Positions 1-9,664 of a stretch of 64,000 nucleotides of DNA are shown here, piece after piece. Positions within the stretch are counted from its first letter, which is position 1, and the number at the start of each line of letters is the position of its first letter. The stretch is from contig NZ_CP192735.1 of assembly GCF_050749815.1 (NCBI RefSeq), forward strand, positions 620,001 to 684,000, written 5' to 3'. Position numbers and translations under genes: made by a program. This DNA is from Dyella_A sp050749815 (GTDB lineage: Bacteria; Pseudomonadota; Gammaproteobacteria; Xanthomonadales; Rhodanobacteraceae). The notes under the pieces were generated by a model. The model saw only the letters and a list, made by a program, of their open reading frames with translations. It did no database searches and had not been told where the DNA came from.

Positions 1-2
1 TG

Positions 3-845
3 GTGTCGATCGCGCGCTCGGGCGACAGTCCGGAGAGCACCGGGGTGGTCGACCAGGTGCTGGCTGCGGAGCCGGGCTACACGCACCTGGCGATCACCTG
101 CAATGCGCAGGGCAAGCTCGCCACGCGCTACCGCGACGAACCGCGCATGCACGTGCAACTGCTCGACGAGCGCACCAACGACCGCAGCCTGGTAATGACC
201 AGCAGCTTCACCAACCTGCTGCTGGCCGGGACGGCCCTGCGCCATGCCGCCGCCGGAGGCGCCGATGCCCGCCACGCCGATGCGGCTGCCGCAGTGGCTT
301 ATGCGGTATTCGCCCGCCACGGCGATGCGCTGGAGGCCGTGGCGCAGCAGCCCTTGTCCGCCTCGGTTTACCTCGGCAGCGGCGCCGCACTGGGCGCGGC
401 GCGCGAGGCCGCACTGAAGATGCTGGAGATGTCCGGCGGCGCCGTGCGCGTGCTCTCGGAAACCTTCCTCGGTCTGCGCCACGGCCCGATGTCCTGGCTG
501 GGCGACGACTGCTCCGTGGTCGCCTTCCTCAGCGGCGAACCCAGCGTGCGCGGCTACGAGTACGACCTGCTGCGCGAACTCACCCGCAAGGGCCTGGGGC
601 GTACCCGCGTGGTGGTCGGCGAGGCCATCCCGGCCGACGTGCTCGGCGAAGGTGGCGTGGCCATCGAGCTGCCGGGCTTCTACGCGCTGGAAGAAGCACA
701 GCAGTTGATGGTGCATGTGGTGGTCGGCCAGTTGCTGGCGTTCTTCCGCTGCCTGGCGTTGGGCCAGCGGCCGGATGCGCCCTCGCAGGGCGTGCTGACC
801 CGCGTCGTCGAATCGTTCGTCATCCACGCGGAGGGCTCGGCATGA
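3..845 (+). CDS. agaS: AgaS-type SIS-domain sugar isomerase/deaminase, 5' end outside window
   Basis: The frame enters from the window edge, so the N-terminus is missing and the GTG at position 3 is not a real start. The first residues, ARSGDSPES, are the conserved phosphosugar-binding loop of the first SIS domain, which normally lies about 100 residues into these proteins. A second SIS half follows with a GSGAALGAAREAALKMLEM stretch and an ETFLGLRHGPMSWL stretch, both typical of AgaS (galactosamine-6-phosphate or tagatose-6-phosphate ketose/aldose isomerase). The stop overlaps the start of the next kinase gene (ATGA), so the two are translationally coupled. Family identity is strong. The exact substrate is inferred from the neighbouring tagatose-6-phosphate kinase-like gene and glycosidase. 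Confidence 0.85.
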   Translation: MSIARSGDSPESTGVVDQVLAAEPGYTHLAITCNAQGKLATRYRDEPRMHVQLLDERTNDRSLVMTSSFTNLLLAGTALRHAAAGGADARHADAAAAVAYAVFARHGDALEAVAQQPLSASVYLGSGAALGAAREAALKMLEMSGGAVRVLSETFLGLRHGPMSWLGDDCSVVAFLSGEPSVRGYEYDLLRELTRKGLGRTRVVVGEAIPADVLGEGGVAIELPGFYALEEAQQLMVHVVVGQLLAFFRCLALGQRPDAPSQGVLTRVVESFVIHAEGSA

Positions 846-1768
846 AACCCGTCCTCGTCGCCGGCGAAATCAACGCCGACCTGATCTTCGCCGGCTGCGA
901 GGGCGTGCCCGCGTTTGGCCGCGAGATCCTCGCTACCGATTTCCGCCAGGGGCCGGGCAGCTCGTCGATGATCTGCGCGATGGGCCTGGCGCGGCTGGGC
1001 GAGTCCGTGTCGTTCGCCGGCATCGCCGGTCAGGACAGCTGGGGCGACTACTGCGTCGATGCACTTGCGTCGTGCGGCATCGACACCGCGGCGGTACGTC
1101 GCGATGCCAGCCTGCGCACCGGCGTGACAGTGGCGCTCTCGGCCGCCCACGATCGTGCGCTGGTGACGTTTCCCGGTGCCATCGCCGCGTTGCATGCCGA
1201 TGCGATCGACGACGCGCTGCTGGCGCGACATGGCCATCTGCACGTGGCTTCGTACTACCTGCAGGACGCCCTGCGACCGGGCTTGCCCGATCTGTTCGCG
1301 CGCGCCCGGGCGTTGGGCCTCACCGTATCGCTCGATCCGGGCTTCGACCCGTCGCGCCGCTGGGACGTCGGCGTCAGCGATCTTCTGCCGCTGGTCGACC
1401 TGTTCCTGCCCAATGCGATGGAGGCGTGTGCGATCACCGGCGCGGACACGCCGCTGCGCGCGCTCACCGCGCTGAGCAACGGGCATACGCGCATCGTCAT
1501 CAAATGCGGCAGCGACGGCTGCCTCTCGCATGACGACGACGGCCAGCCGGTGACGGTGCCGGCGTTCCCGGTGGAGGCGCTGGACAGCACCGGCGCCGGC
1601 GACTCCTTCGACGCCGGCTTCCTGCACGCCTGGCGTCGCGGCCTGGCGTTGCCCGACTGCCTGCGCTGGGGCAGCGTGTGCGGTGCCCTGTCCACACGAG
1701 GCATCGGCGGCACCGCCGCGCAGGCGACGGCTGACGAAGTGCGGCGGCGGCTGGTGCATTTCGCATGA
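842..1768 (+). CDS. PfkB-family carbohydrate kinase
   Basis: A 308-residue ribokinase/PfkB-fold kinase that phosphorylates a sugar or sugar phosphate with ATP in the cytoplasm. It opens with the beta-strand VLVAGEINADLIF and has the signature near the C-terminus, DSTGAGDSFDAGF, in which Asp254 of GAGD is the expected catalytic base. The start overlaps the upstream SIS gene by 4 bp and the stop overlaps the next kinase by 4 bp, so this is the middle gene of a tightly coupled trio. Two PfkB kinases next to AgaS suggest one acts on the free amino sugar or sugar and the other on the ketose-6-phosphate. The sequence alone does not fix the substrate. Confidence 0.85.
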   Translation: MKPVLVAGEINADLIFAGCEGVPAFGREILATDFRQGPGSSSMICAMGLARLGESVSFAGIAGQDSWGDYCVDALASCGIDTAAVRRDASLRTGVTVALSAAHDRALVTFPGAIAALHADAIDDALLARHGHLHVASYYLQDALRPGLPDLFARARALGLTVSLDPGFDPSRRWDVGVSDLLPLVDLFLPNAMEACAITGADTPLRALTALSNGHTRIVIKCGSDGCLSHDDDGQPVTVPAFPVEALDSTGAGDSFDAGFLHAWRRGLALPDCLRWGSVCGALSTRGIGGTAAQATADEVRRRLVHFA

Positions 1769-2697
1769 TCACGGTCGCCGGCTTCAACACGGCTATCGAT
1801 CACCTGTTCACGGTCGACACGCTGGAGCCGGGGCAGGTACAGCGCGCGTCGCGGTCGGAGCCGTATCCCGGTGGCAAGGGGTTGCACGTGGCGCAGGCGA
1901 TCGCCGCGCTGGGCGAGCGCGTGCAGCTGGTCGGGCTTACCGACGCGGCCCATCGCAACCTCATCGCACGGCGCCTGGCCGAGCGTGGCGTGCTGTTCCA
2001 TGGCGTGGAGATCGAGGCTCCGCTGCGCCGCTGCATGGCCGTGCGCGAGCGCGATGGGCGTGTCACCGAGATCCTCGGTCCCGGTCCCGAATTGACCGAA
2101 GCGAGCTGCCAGGAATTGCTCGATACCTGGGCGCGTTGCGCGGGCGAGAGCGAACTGTTGGTGCTCTCCGGCAGCCTGCCCGGTGGGCTCGATCCGAGCA
2201 CCTACGCGCGCTTGATCGAGCAGGCGCGGCCGAGTGCCGTGCCGTGTCTGGTCGACGCCAGCGGCGATGCGCTGCGCGAGGCGGCGGCCGCGCGTCCCTG
2301 GCTGCTCAAGCCCAACCGCGACGAGGCGGCCGACCTGATCGGTGAGCCGATCGACACCGTCGCGGACGCTGCCCGCGTCGCGCGCGAGCTGCATACGCGG
2401 GGCGTGGCGCTGCCACTGGTGACGCTGGGCGCGCAAGGGGCGGTGGGATGGGACGGCCAGCATGCCTGGCACGCCGCCGTCACCGTCGCCCACAGCATCA
2501 ACGCCGTGGGATCAGGCGATTGCCTGCTCGCGGGCTTGGCGGTGGCGCTGCATCGACGTGCGCCACTGCCCGAAGCGCTTCGGCTGGGCGTGGCCTGTGG
2601 CGCCGCCAACGCGATGAACGAGGAAACCGGATTCCTGCGGCGCGACCAGGTGGACGCGCTGCTCGGGGAAGTGCGCCTGACCCGCCTGGCGGGCTGA
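1765..2697 (+). CDS. PfkB-family kinase of the FruK/LacC type (tagatose-6-phosphate or fructose-1-phosphate kinase)
   Basis: A 310-residue protein. The N-terminus MITVAGFNTAIDHLFTVD, the YPGGKGLHVAQAIAALG segment and the SGSLPGG motif are typical of the 1-phosphofructokinase/tagatose-6-phosphate kinase subfamily. The C-terminal signature reads INAVGSGDCLLAGL, so GAGD is GSGD here, with Asp252 kept as catalytic base. It would make tagatose-1,6-bisphosphate (or fructose-1,6-bisphosphate) from the product of the AgaS step. It is the third gene of the overlapping run. A gap of about 115 bp without a strong hairpin follows before the TonB receptor. Confidence 0.85.
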   Translation: MITVAGFNTAIDHLFTVDTLEPGQVQRASRSEPYPGGKGLHVAQAIAALGERVQLVGLTDAAHRNLIARRLAERGVLFHGVEIEAPLRRCMAVRERDGRVTEILGPGPELTEASCQELLDTWARCAGESELLVLSGSLPGGLDPSTYARLIEQARPSAVPCLVDASGDALREAAAARPWLLKPNRDEAADLIGEPIDTVADAARVARELHTRGVALPLVTLGAQGAVGWDGQHAWHAAVTVAHSINAVGSGDCLLAGLAVALHRRAPLPEALRLGVACGAANAMNEETGFLRRDQVDALLGEVRLTRLAG

Positions 2698-2812
2698 GCG
2701 AACAGAACGAGCGACGGGCGCGGGCGGAGGCTGGCGTCGCGGTATCGAAGCGTGTTGCAGGTCCGCTGGAGGGTCGGCCTGCAGGGCATCCAACCACCAA
2801 CGAGGGTGAGGC

Positions 2813-5800
2813 ATGAACGTATCGCATAGGGGAGGCCGCCGCGGCGGCATGGGTCGGGCTGTGCTGGCGGTGGCGCTGGCATCGGCATTGGGGGCCGGCA
2901 GCGCCTGGGCGCAGTCGATCACCGGCGGCCTTTATGGGCGCGAGCCGGCGGGGCAGGTCACGGTGGCCGTCGACAATGCGGCCACGGGCTACCACAAGAA
3001 CCTGCAGGCCGATGCCGATGGTCGCTACACGCTGGGCGGCCTCAATCCAGGTCGTTACACCGTCACCGTGACCCAGGGCGGTGCCGTCGTCGGCACCCGC
3101 ACGATCACCGTCACGGCCAACGTGCAGACGCCGGTGCCGGCGCTGAGTCGCGCGACCGCCGCTTCCGCAGTGAAGGCGGAGAACCTCTCGGCGATCCAGG
3201 TCAGCGCCACTGCGCGCGGCCAGGATGTGATTCCCATCGACGTGAGCACGCCGGAGCTGTCCAACAGCTACAACATGAGCGTGGTCAACCAGCTACCCAC
3301 CGGGCGCGGCCCGGAAAGCATCGCGCTGCTGAGCTCCAAGGTGCGCTACGACAACCAGACCACGGGCCTGGTGCAAATGGGAGGCGCCAGCCCCGCTGAG
3401 AACCGCTACTACTACAACGAGTTCGACAGCACCTACGACTACCAGGGCCTGGGCGCGACCTACCTGCCGGCCGAAGCGATCGAGTCGACCCAGGTACTGG
3501 ACTCCAATGCCGGAGCCACCTGGACCAGCACCACCGGCGGCGTCATCGCGCAGACCGTGCGCCAGGGCACCAACCAGTTCAAGGCTGGCTATTCGCTGTA
3601 CTTCAGTCCGGCCAGCTCGGCCCTCAATCCGACGCAGCCCGACGCATACACCCGCCAGGGCGCCTACTACCACTACACCTCGCAGAACAGCCACAGCGGC
3701 AACGTCACCGGGCAGTACCTGTGGGGCTCCGGTGCGCTGGTGAAAGACAAGCTGTTCTTCTTCGCCATGCTGGGCAATGCGCCGAACAACCGGAGCGTCA
3801 GCTACTCCCAGACGCTCAAGACCAAGAGCGCTACGCGCGACAAGAATGCGCTGCTCAACCTCACCTGGAACATCAACGCCGACCAGTCGCTCAACGTCGT
3901 CGGCAACCGCGACTGGAAGGACAGTTTCAACAACCAGTATCGCCTCACCCGCGCATACGATCCGTCGTCGGCAGGCAGCTATTACGGCTGGACCTCGTCG
4001 CACGTGAAGAACCAGTTTCTGATCGGCAACTACCACTGGCAGATCAACGACACCATGAGCCTGCGGCTGATGGCGGGCTACCTGAGCCAGTCGTCGATCA
4101 GCCCCACCTCCAGCAGCGGCACCGGCGTGCCCTACGTCAACGAGGTGGACCCGGTCACGCAGACGCGCACCAACATCGGCCTGACCACCACCAGCAATCA
4201 GCTCTATCCGTTCCAGTATTGGCGACGCGGCTTCAAGGGCGATTTCACCTGGCAGCTCGGCGACCACCGCGTCACCGTGGGCGGCGAGCACTACAAGCAC
4301 TACATCAACAACGTCAGCACCACCACGCAGGGCGGCGACTGGACCTACTTCACCCAGCCCGGCAGCGTGCTGCCGAACGGCTCGCCGGCGCCGGCGGACG
4401 GCAAGTACGTGGAGCAGTACTACATCAGCACCGGCGGCCCGTTCTACACGGTCAACAAGGCCGAATACATCGACGACTACTGGCAGGCCGCCGATCGCTG
4501 GGTGGTCTATGCCGGATTGCGCTACGACACCTTCATCAACAAGAACGTCAACGGGCAGAACTTCTTCCACCTGCCGCTGCTCTCGCCGCGCCTGGGCGTG
4601 TCGTGGGACGTCTACGGCGACAGCTCGCTGAAGCTTGGCGCCAACGTGGGCAAGTACACCATTCCGATTCCGTCCAGCGTCAACAACGGCGCCGCCGGTG
4701 CGGTGACCCAGTGGCAGCGCTATTACACCTATACCGGTCGCGATCCGAACACCCAGGCGCCCACCGGCCTGAGCCAGATCGGCCCGCAGCTCACGTTGAT
4801 CAACGGCCTGGCGCCGAGCAAGGAAAACGTCGCTACCTCCAACATCAAGGCGCCGTACCAGTACGAGTTCCAGCTCTACGCGCAGAAGGCGCTGGGTGGC
4901 AGCTGGTCGGGCATGGCCGAGGTCGGCTATGCGGTGCTCAAGCGTGCGATCGAGGACACCTGCTACACCCAGGGCATCACCGACTACGCGCAGGCCAACG
5001 GTTATCCCAATTACGAGGACGCCAGCGGCTGCCCGATGATCAACCCGGGCATCGCCCAGGTGTTCGTGCGCGACTACAACGGTGACGGCAAGCTCGAGTC
5101 GCTGACCCTGCCGGGCGCCGTGTTCGGCCCACCGCCGTCGCGCAAGTACACCCACCTGACGTTGGAGGTGTCGCATGCGCGCAACGCCGAGGAGCCGTAC
5201 TTCCTCGACCTCAGCTACACCTGGGCGCATCTGTACGGCAACTACGACGGCCTGCTCAACCTCGGCACGCGCACCAACGGCGGCCCCTCCGAGCAGATCT
5301 ACTGGGACTTTCCCGGCCTGATGGAACACGGCAACGGCAACCTGGCCGGCGACGTGCGCCACAGCCTCAAGCTCAACGGCATCTACTACTTCCCGTCGGG
5401 CCTGCGCATCGGCAGCACGCTGGACCTGTCCAGCGGCACGCCGGAGAGCTGCCTGGGAACCTATCCGGACACCGACAACCCGGCCTCCTGGTATGGCGCG
5501 GCCAGCCACTTCTGCAACAACGTGCCGTCATCGCTGGGCAACGCAGGGCGCACGCCGTTCTTCTGGCAGTGGAACCTGGGTCTGGGCTACGACCACCAGA
5601 TCGGCGAGCACAACCTGCTGAGCGTCGACCTGCAGATCCAGAACGTGACCAACCACCACGGTCGGATCGATGCGGAGCAGCGCTACGACACCGGCAGTTT
5701 CGACAACAGCGGCCAGCCGATCCTCAACCCGAGCTACGGCGCAGCCACCTGGCAGGCCACGCGTTCGACCATGCTGGTGCTGCGCTACACCTTCCAGTGA
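2813..5800 (+). CDS. TonB-dependent outer-membrane receptor with carboxypeptidase-like regulatory domain
   Basis: A 995-residue receptor. A signal peptide occupies about residues 1-33 (ends in SAWAQ). A carboxypeptidase-regulatory-like Ig domain follows at about 35-110 (YTLGGLNPGRYTVTV), then the plug (about 130-250) and a long beta-barrel rich in Y/W/N/G that ends in an aromatic strand (LVLRYTFQ). This is the Oar-like architecture common for large or glycosylated ligands in Xanthomonads and Bacteroidetes. The start is preceded by a purine-rich GAGGGTGAG. It lies between the sugar kinases and a secreted glycosidase, so it likely imports the oligosaccharide or glycoconjugate that the glycosidase cleaves. 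Confidence 0.9.
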   Translation: MNVSHRGGRRGGMGRAVLAVALASALGAGSAWAQSITGGLYGREPAGQVTVAVDNAATGYHKNLQADADGRYTLGGLNPGRYTVTVTQGGAVVGTRTITVTANVQTPVPALSRATAASAVKAENLSAIQVSATARGQDVIPIDVSTPELSNSYNMSVVNQLPTGRGPESIALLSSKVRYDNQTTGLVQMGGASPAENRYYYNEFDSTYDYQGLGATYLPAEAIESTQVLDSNAGATWTSTTGGVIAQTVRQGTNQFKAGYSLYFSPASSALNPTQPDAYTRQGAYYHYTSQNSHSGNVTGQYLWGSGALVKDKLFFFAMLGNAPNNRSVSYSQTLKTKSATRDKNALLNLTWNINADQSLNVVGNRDWKDSFNNQYRLTRAYDPSSAGSYYGWTSSHVKNQFLIGNYHWQINDTMSLRLMAGYLSQSSISPTSSSGTGVPYVNEVDPVTQTRTNIGLTTTSNQLYPFQYWRRGFKGDFTWQLGDHRVTVGGEHYKHYINNVSTTTQGGDWTYFTQPGSVLPNGSPAPADGKYVEQYYISTGGPFYTVNKAEYIDDYWQAADRWVVYAGLRYDTFINKNVNGQNFFHLPLLSPRLGVSWDVYGDSSLKLGANVGKYTIPIPSSVNNGAAGAVTQWQRYYTYTGRDPNTQAPTGLSQIGPQLTLINGLAPSKENVATSNIKAPYQYEFQLYAQKALGGSWSGMAEVGYAVLKRAIEDTCYTQGITDYAQANGYPNYEDASGCPMINPGIAQVFVRDYNGDGKLESLTLPGAVFGPPPSRKYTHLTLEVSHARNAEEPYFLDLSYTWAHLYGNYDGLLNLGTRTNGGPSEQIYWDFPGLMEHGNGNLAGDVRHSLKLNGIYYFPSGLRIGSTLDLSSGTPESCLGTYPDTDNPASWYGAASHFCNNVPSSLGNAGRTPFFWQWNLGLGYDHQIGEHNLLSVDLQIQNVTNHHGRIDAEQRYDTGSFDNSGQPILNPSYGAATWQATRSTMLVLRYTFQ

Positions 5801-5912
5801 GGTTCCCCCGGCGGCCCGCGCGTGGGTCGCCATCCCTGCCGCTCCGTCGCAAGACGGGGCGGACCTTTTCCCCAAGCCGGCGGCCTGCGCCGCCGGAACG
5901 GAGCCGATACCG

Positions 5913-7907
5913 ATGCACGATCCGATCCGTCCACTGACACGCCTTTCCCGCGCCGCCCTGTTCGCTGCCCTGTGCACCGCGGGCGCCACTGCCAACGCCA
6001 CCGACGCTGCGGCAGACCTCGGCAACGCGGCGATCGACGTGCACTGGCAGGTCAATGACGATCACGTCGATGGCACCGTAGTGACCGACCGCATCAACGG
6101 CCTGGCGATTCCGGTGCAGCAGCCCTTCGTGCTGACCTGGCGTGATGGGCATCGACTCGACACGTCGCAATTGCGATTGCTTGCGCCGCCGCACGAAGTC
6201 GCCTTGAAAGCCGACCCACAGGCCTCGCGTCCCGCGGCAAGGCTGCCGGGCAGGGCATTGGACGCCAGCTTCGGCGACGCGGACGGTCGCGTGCGTGTCG
6301 ACCTGCGCTGGGTACAGCGTGAGGGGGCGGACTATCTACGCGAGATCGTCACCGTCACCGCGCTCAAGCAGGACGAGGACATCGCCCGCATCGACCTGCT
6401 GCAGGCCAAGGCCGAACAGGCCGAGGTGGTCGGCAGTGTGCCCGGTTCGCCGGTGGTCGCCGGTCGCGATTATTTCGGCTTCGAACATCCGCTGTCGTCC
6501 AGCAACGCCTGGGGCAATCGCGTGCAGCTGTGGATCGAGCGCGGCCTGCCGTTGCCGAAGGGCCAGTCGGTAACCTACTCGGCGGTAGCCGGCGTTACGC
6601 ACGCCAATCAGCTGCGACGCGATTTTCTGGCCTACCTGGAACGCGAACGCGCGCATCCGTACCGCACCTTCCTGCACTACAACTCTTGGTACGACATCGG
6701 CTATTTCACCCCGTACACCGAAGCCCAGGCCCTGAATCGCATCCACGCCTTCGGCGAAGAGCTGACGGTCAAACGCGGTGTGAAGCTCGATTCGTTCCTG
6801 TTCGATGACGGCTGGGACGACCGCAGCGGCAGCTGGCACTTCAGCAAGGATTTTCCGCACGGCTTCGTGCCGCTGCGCGAGGCGGCTGCCAAATACGGCG
6901 CCGCCCCCGGCATGTGGCTATCGCCCTGGGGCGGCTACGGCCCGCCGAAGGAAGCGCGGGTGAAGAACGGCCGTGCTGCCGGCTACGAGATCATCGACGG
7001 CGGCCTGGCACTCTCCGGGCCCAAGTACTACCAGCGCTTCCATGACGTGACGATGGAGCTGCTGCGCAAGGACGGCATCAACCAGTTCAAGTTCGATGGC
7101 ACCGGCAACGCCGACAAGGTGTTCCCAGGCAGTCGCTTTCCCAGCGACTTCGACGCCGCCATCGCACTGATCGACGATCTGCGCAAAGCCAAGCCGGACC
7201 TGTTCATCAACCTCACCACCGGCACGCTGGCCTCGCCGTTCTGGCTGCGCTACGCCGACTCGATCTGGCGCGACGGCGAAGACGATTGGCATGCCGGCGT
7301 CGGTACCGAGCGCGAGCGGTGGATCACCTACCGCGACCGCGAGACCTACCGCAACATTGTCGAGAAGGGGCCGCTGTTCCCGCTCAACTCGCTGATGCTC
7401 CACGGCATCATCTACGCCAAGGAAAACCACCGGCTCAATACCGATCCCGGCCACGATTTCGCCAATGAAGTGCACTCGTACTTTGGCAGCGGCACCCAGT
7501 TGCAGGAGCTGTACATCACGCCGTCACTGCTCACCCCGGCCAACTGGGACAAGCTGGCCGAGGCGGCGAAGTGGTCGCGCGCCAACGCATCGGTGCTCAA
7601 GGACACCCATTGGGTCGGCGGCGACCCCGGGCGGCTGGACGTCTATGGTTGGGCCGCCTGGGCGCCGTCCAAAGCGATCCTCACCCTGCGCAATCCCAGC
7701 GACAAGCCGCAACTGATGGTGATCGACCTGGCCAGGCAGCTCGAACTGCCGCCGGGCGCCGCCACGCATTTCCGCGCGCACAGCCCGTGGCGGGCGGACG
7801 CGGCGCAGCCCGCGCTGGAGCTGGATGCAGGCAAGCCGCAGACGGTGGAGTTGAAGCCGTTCCAGGTGCTGACCTGGGAGTTGCAGCCGCTGACCAGCGG
7901 CCACTGA
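5913..7907 (+). CDS. Secreted alpha-galactosidase-like glycoside hydrolase (GH36/clan GH-D type)
   Basis: A 664-residue protein. The open frame extends upstream, but the ATG at 5913 begins a clear signal peptide (MHDPIRPLTRLSRAALFAA, cleavage near NA-TDA). The catalytic barrel begins near FLHYNSWYDIGYFTPY. FKFDGTGN carries the probable nucleophile Asp395, and YADSIWRDGEDD carries a probable acid/base, Asp454. The C-terminal part is a beta-sandwich. Clan GH-D enzymes release alpha-linked galactose or GalNAc from non-reducing ends. Because it sits behind an AgaS-type isomerase and a tagatose-phosphate kinase, alpha-N-acetylgalactosaminidase activity is as likely as alpha-galactosidase. Relatives are sometimes mislabelled enterotoxin in databases. 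Confidence 0.8.
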   Translation: MHDPIRPLTRLSRAALFAALCTAGATANATDAAADLGNAAIDVHWQVNDDHVDGTVVTDRINGLAIPVQQPFVLTWRDGHRLDTSQLRLLAPPHEVALKADPQASRPAARLPGRALDASFGDADGRVRVDLRWVQREGADYLREIVTVTALKQDEDIARIDLLQAKAEQAEVVGSVPGSPVVAGRDYFGFEHPLSSSNAWGNRVQLWIERGLPLPKGQSVTYSAVAGVTHANQLRRDFLAYLERERAHPYRTFLHYNSWYDIGYFTPYTEAQALNRIHAFGEELTVKRGVKLDSFLFDDGWDDRSGSWHFSKDFPHGFVPLREAAAKYGAAPGMWLSPWGGYGPPKEARVKNGRAAGYEIIDGGLALSGPKYYQRFHDVTMELLRKDGINQFKFDGTGNADKVFPGSRFPSDFDAAIALIDDLRKAKPDLFINLTTGTLASPFWLRYADSIWRDGEDDWHAGVGTERERWITYRDRETYRNIVEKGPLFPLNSLMLHGIIYAKENHRLNTDPGHDFANEVHSYFGSGTQLQELYITPSLLTPANWDKLAEAAKWSRANASVLKDTHWVGGDPGRLDVYGWAAWAPSKAILTLRNPSDKPQLMVIDLARQLELPPGAATHFRAHSPWRADAAQPALELDAGKPQTVELKPFQVLTWELQPLTSGH

Positions 7908-7913
7908 GAATCG

Positions 7914-7942
7914 TCCGGGCGAGCCGTTTAGGCTCGCCCGGA
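7914..7942. terminator. Perfect hairpin between convergent genes
   Basis: A perfect 12-bp inverted repeat, TCCGGGCGAGCC, with a GTTTA loop lies in the 40-bp gap between the stop of the glycosidase gene (plus) and the stop of mccB (minus). No T-run follows on either side. It is probably a bidirectional transcription barrier or mRNA 3' end. Confidence 0.6.
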
Positions 7943-7947
7943 GCCGA

Positions 7948-9555
7948 CTACATGCGGAACACGCCGTAGCGCTGCGGCTCGATGGGGGCGTTCATCGAGG
8001 CGGAGATCGCCAGGCCGAGCACACGACGGGTGTCGGTCGGGTCGATGATGCCGTCGTCCCACAGCCGGGCGCTGGCGTAGTAGGGATGGCCCTGGCGCTC
8101 GTACTGCTCGCGGATCGGCGCCTTGAAGCTTTCTTCCTCGTCCGCACTCCAGCGCTTGCCGGCGGCTTCCATGCCATCACGCTTGACCGTGGCCAGCACG
8201 CTGGCGGCCTGCTCGCCACCCATCACGCTGATGCGCGCGTTCGGCCACATCCACAGGAAGCGCGCGCCGTAGGCGCGGCCGCACATCGCGTAGTTGCCGG
8301 CGCCGAAGCTGCCGCCGATCACCACGGTGAACTTCGGCACGTGCGAACAGGCCACGGCGGTCACCATCTTGGCGCCGTCCTTGGCGATGCCGGCCTGCTC
8401 GTACTTCTTGCCGACCATGAAACCGGTGATGTTCTGCAAAAACACCAGCGGCACGTTGCGCTGGTTGCACAGCTCGATGAAGTGCGCGCCCTTGAGCGCG
8501 CTCTCGGCGAACAGGATGCCGTTGTTGGCAACGATGCCGACCGGGTAGCCATGGATGTGCGCAAAGCCGCACACCAGGGTCTTGCCGTAGCGCGCCTTGA
8601 ACTCGTGGAACTCCGAACCGTCGACGATGCGCGCGATCACCTCGCGAATGTCGAACGGGCGGCGGGTGTCCTGCGGGATCACGCCGTACAGCTCGTCGGC
8701 GGGGTACTTCGGTTCGATCGGCGCACGCAGGGCGAGCGGCATGTTCTTGGTGCGGTTGAGGTGGCCCACGATGTCGCGGGCGATCGCCAGCGCGTGCGCG
8801 TCGTTCTCGGCGTAGTGGTCCGCCACGCCGGAGATGGACGTATGGACGTCCGCGCCGCCCAGCGTCTCGGCGTCCACCACCTCGCCGGTGGCGGCCTTCA
8901 CCAACGGCGGACCGCCGAGGAAGATCGTGCCCTGTTCGCGCACGATGATCGTCTCGTCGCTCATCGCCGGCACATAGGCGCCGCCGGCGGTGCAGCTGCC
9001 CATCACCACGGCGATCTGTGGAATGTTGAGCGAGGACATCCGCGCCTGGTTGTAGAAGATTCGGCCGAAGTGCTCCTTGTCCGGGAACACTTCGTCCTGC
9101 AGCGGCAGGAACGCGCCGCCGGAATCGACCAGGTAGACGCAGGGCAGGCGGTTTTCCAGCGCCACTTCCTGCGCGCGCAGGTGCTTCTTCACCGTCATCG
9201 GGAAGTAGGTGCCGCCCTTCACGGTGGCGTCGTTGGCCACCACCACCACCTCGATGCCGTTGACACGGCCGATGCCGGTGATCAGGCCGGCCGCGGGCGC
9301 GGCATCGTCGTACATGCCGTGCGCGGCCAGCGCGGAGAGCTCCAGAAACGGCGAGCCGGGATCGAGCAGGGCGCGGATGCGCTCGCGCGGCAGCAGCTTG
9401 CCGCGCGCGGTGTGCTTGTCGCGCGCCTTTTCGCCGCCGCCCTCGGCTGCCTTCGCCAGCTCCCGGTGCAGGTCGTCGACGGCCGTACGCAGCTGCGCCG
9501 CGTTGGCCTGGAATTCGGGCGACCGGGGGTCGATCTGCGAGGCGATCACGCTCAT
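7948..9555 (-). CDS. mccB: Methylcrotonoyl-CoA carboxylase beta (carboxyltransferase) subunit
   Basis: A 535-residue cytoplasmic carboxyltransferase, the usual length of the MCC beta subunit. I start it at the ATG at 9555 (MSVIASQIDPRSPEFQ); the open frame runs 25 codons further but has no family match there. Conserved segments include RERIRALLDPGSPFLELS, the oxyanion-hole region VDSGGAFLPLQDEVFPD, CTAGGAYVPAMSDETI and LQNITGFMVGKKYEQAG, which favour MCC over propionyl-CoA carboxylase. It carboxylates 3-methylcrotonyl-CoA in leucine catabolism together with a biotin-carrying alpha subunit, which is not in the window. The isovaleryl-CoA dehydrogenase that makes its substrate is 36 kb away. Confidence 0.9.
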   Translation of the reverse strand: MSVIASQIDPRSPEFQANAAQLRTAVDDLHRELAKAAEGGGEKARDKHTARGKLLPRERIRALLDPGSPFLELSALAAHGMYDDAAPAAGLITGIGRVNGIEVVVVANDATVKGGTYFPMTVKKHLRAQEVALENRLPCVYLVDSGGAFLPLQDEVFPDKEHFGRIFYNQARMSSLNIPQIAVVMGSCTAGGAYVPAMSDETIIVREQGTIFLGGPPLVKAATGEVVDAETLGGADVHTSISGVADHYAENDAHALAIARDIVGHLNRTKNMPLALRAPIEPKYPADELYGVIPQDTRRPFDIREVIARIVDGSEFHEFKARYGKTLVCGFAHIHGYPVGIVANNGILFAESALKGAHFIELCNQRNVPLVFLQNITGFMVGKKYEQAGIAKDGAKMVTAVACSHVPKFTVVIGGSFGAGNYAMCGRAYGARFLWMWPNARISVMGGEQAASVLATVKRDGMEAAGKRWSADEEESFKAPIREQYERQGHPYYASARLWDDGIIDPTDTRRVLGLAISASMNAPIEPQRYGVFRM

Positions 9556-9664
9556 GGACAAGCCTGCCGTACGAAGGAAAAACGCCATGATACCGGCGCC
9601 GCACGAGTGGCCCATTACGCACCGCCGCAATTACCTCGATGCGGCCAGGGCGGCGAGGCGGGTC

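Noticed and set aside
3293..5509. Minus-strand open frame of 738 codons opposite the first TonB receptor
   Set aside because: No domain features; shadow of a high-GC gene with strong codon bias.
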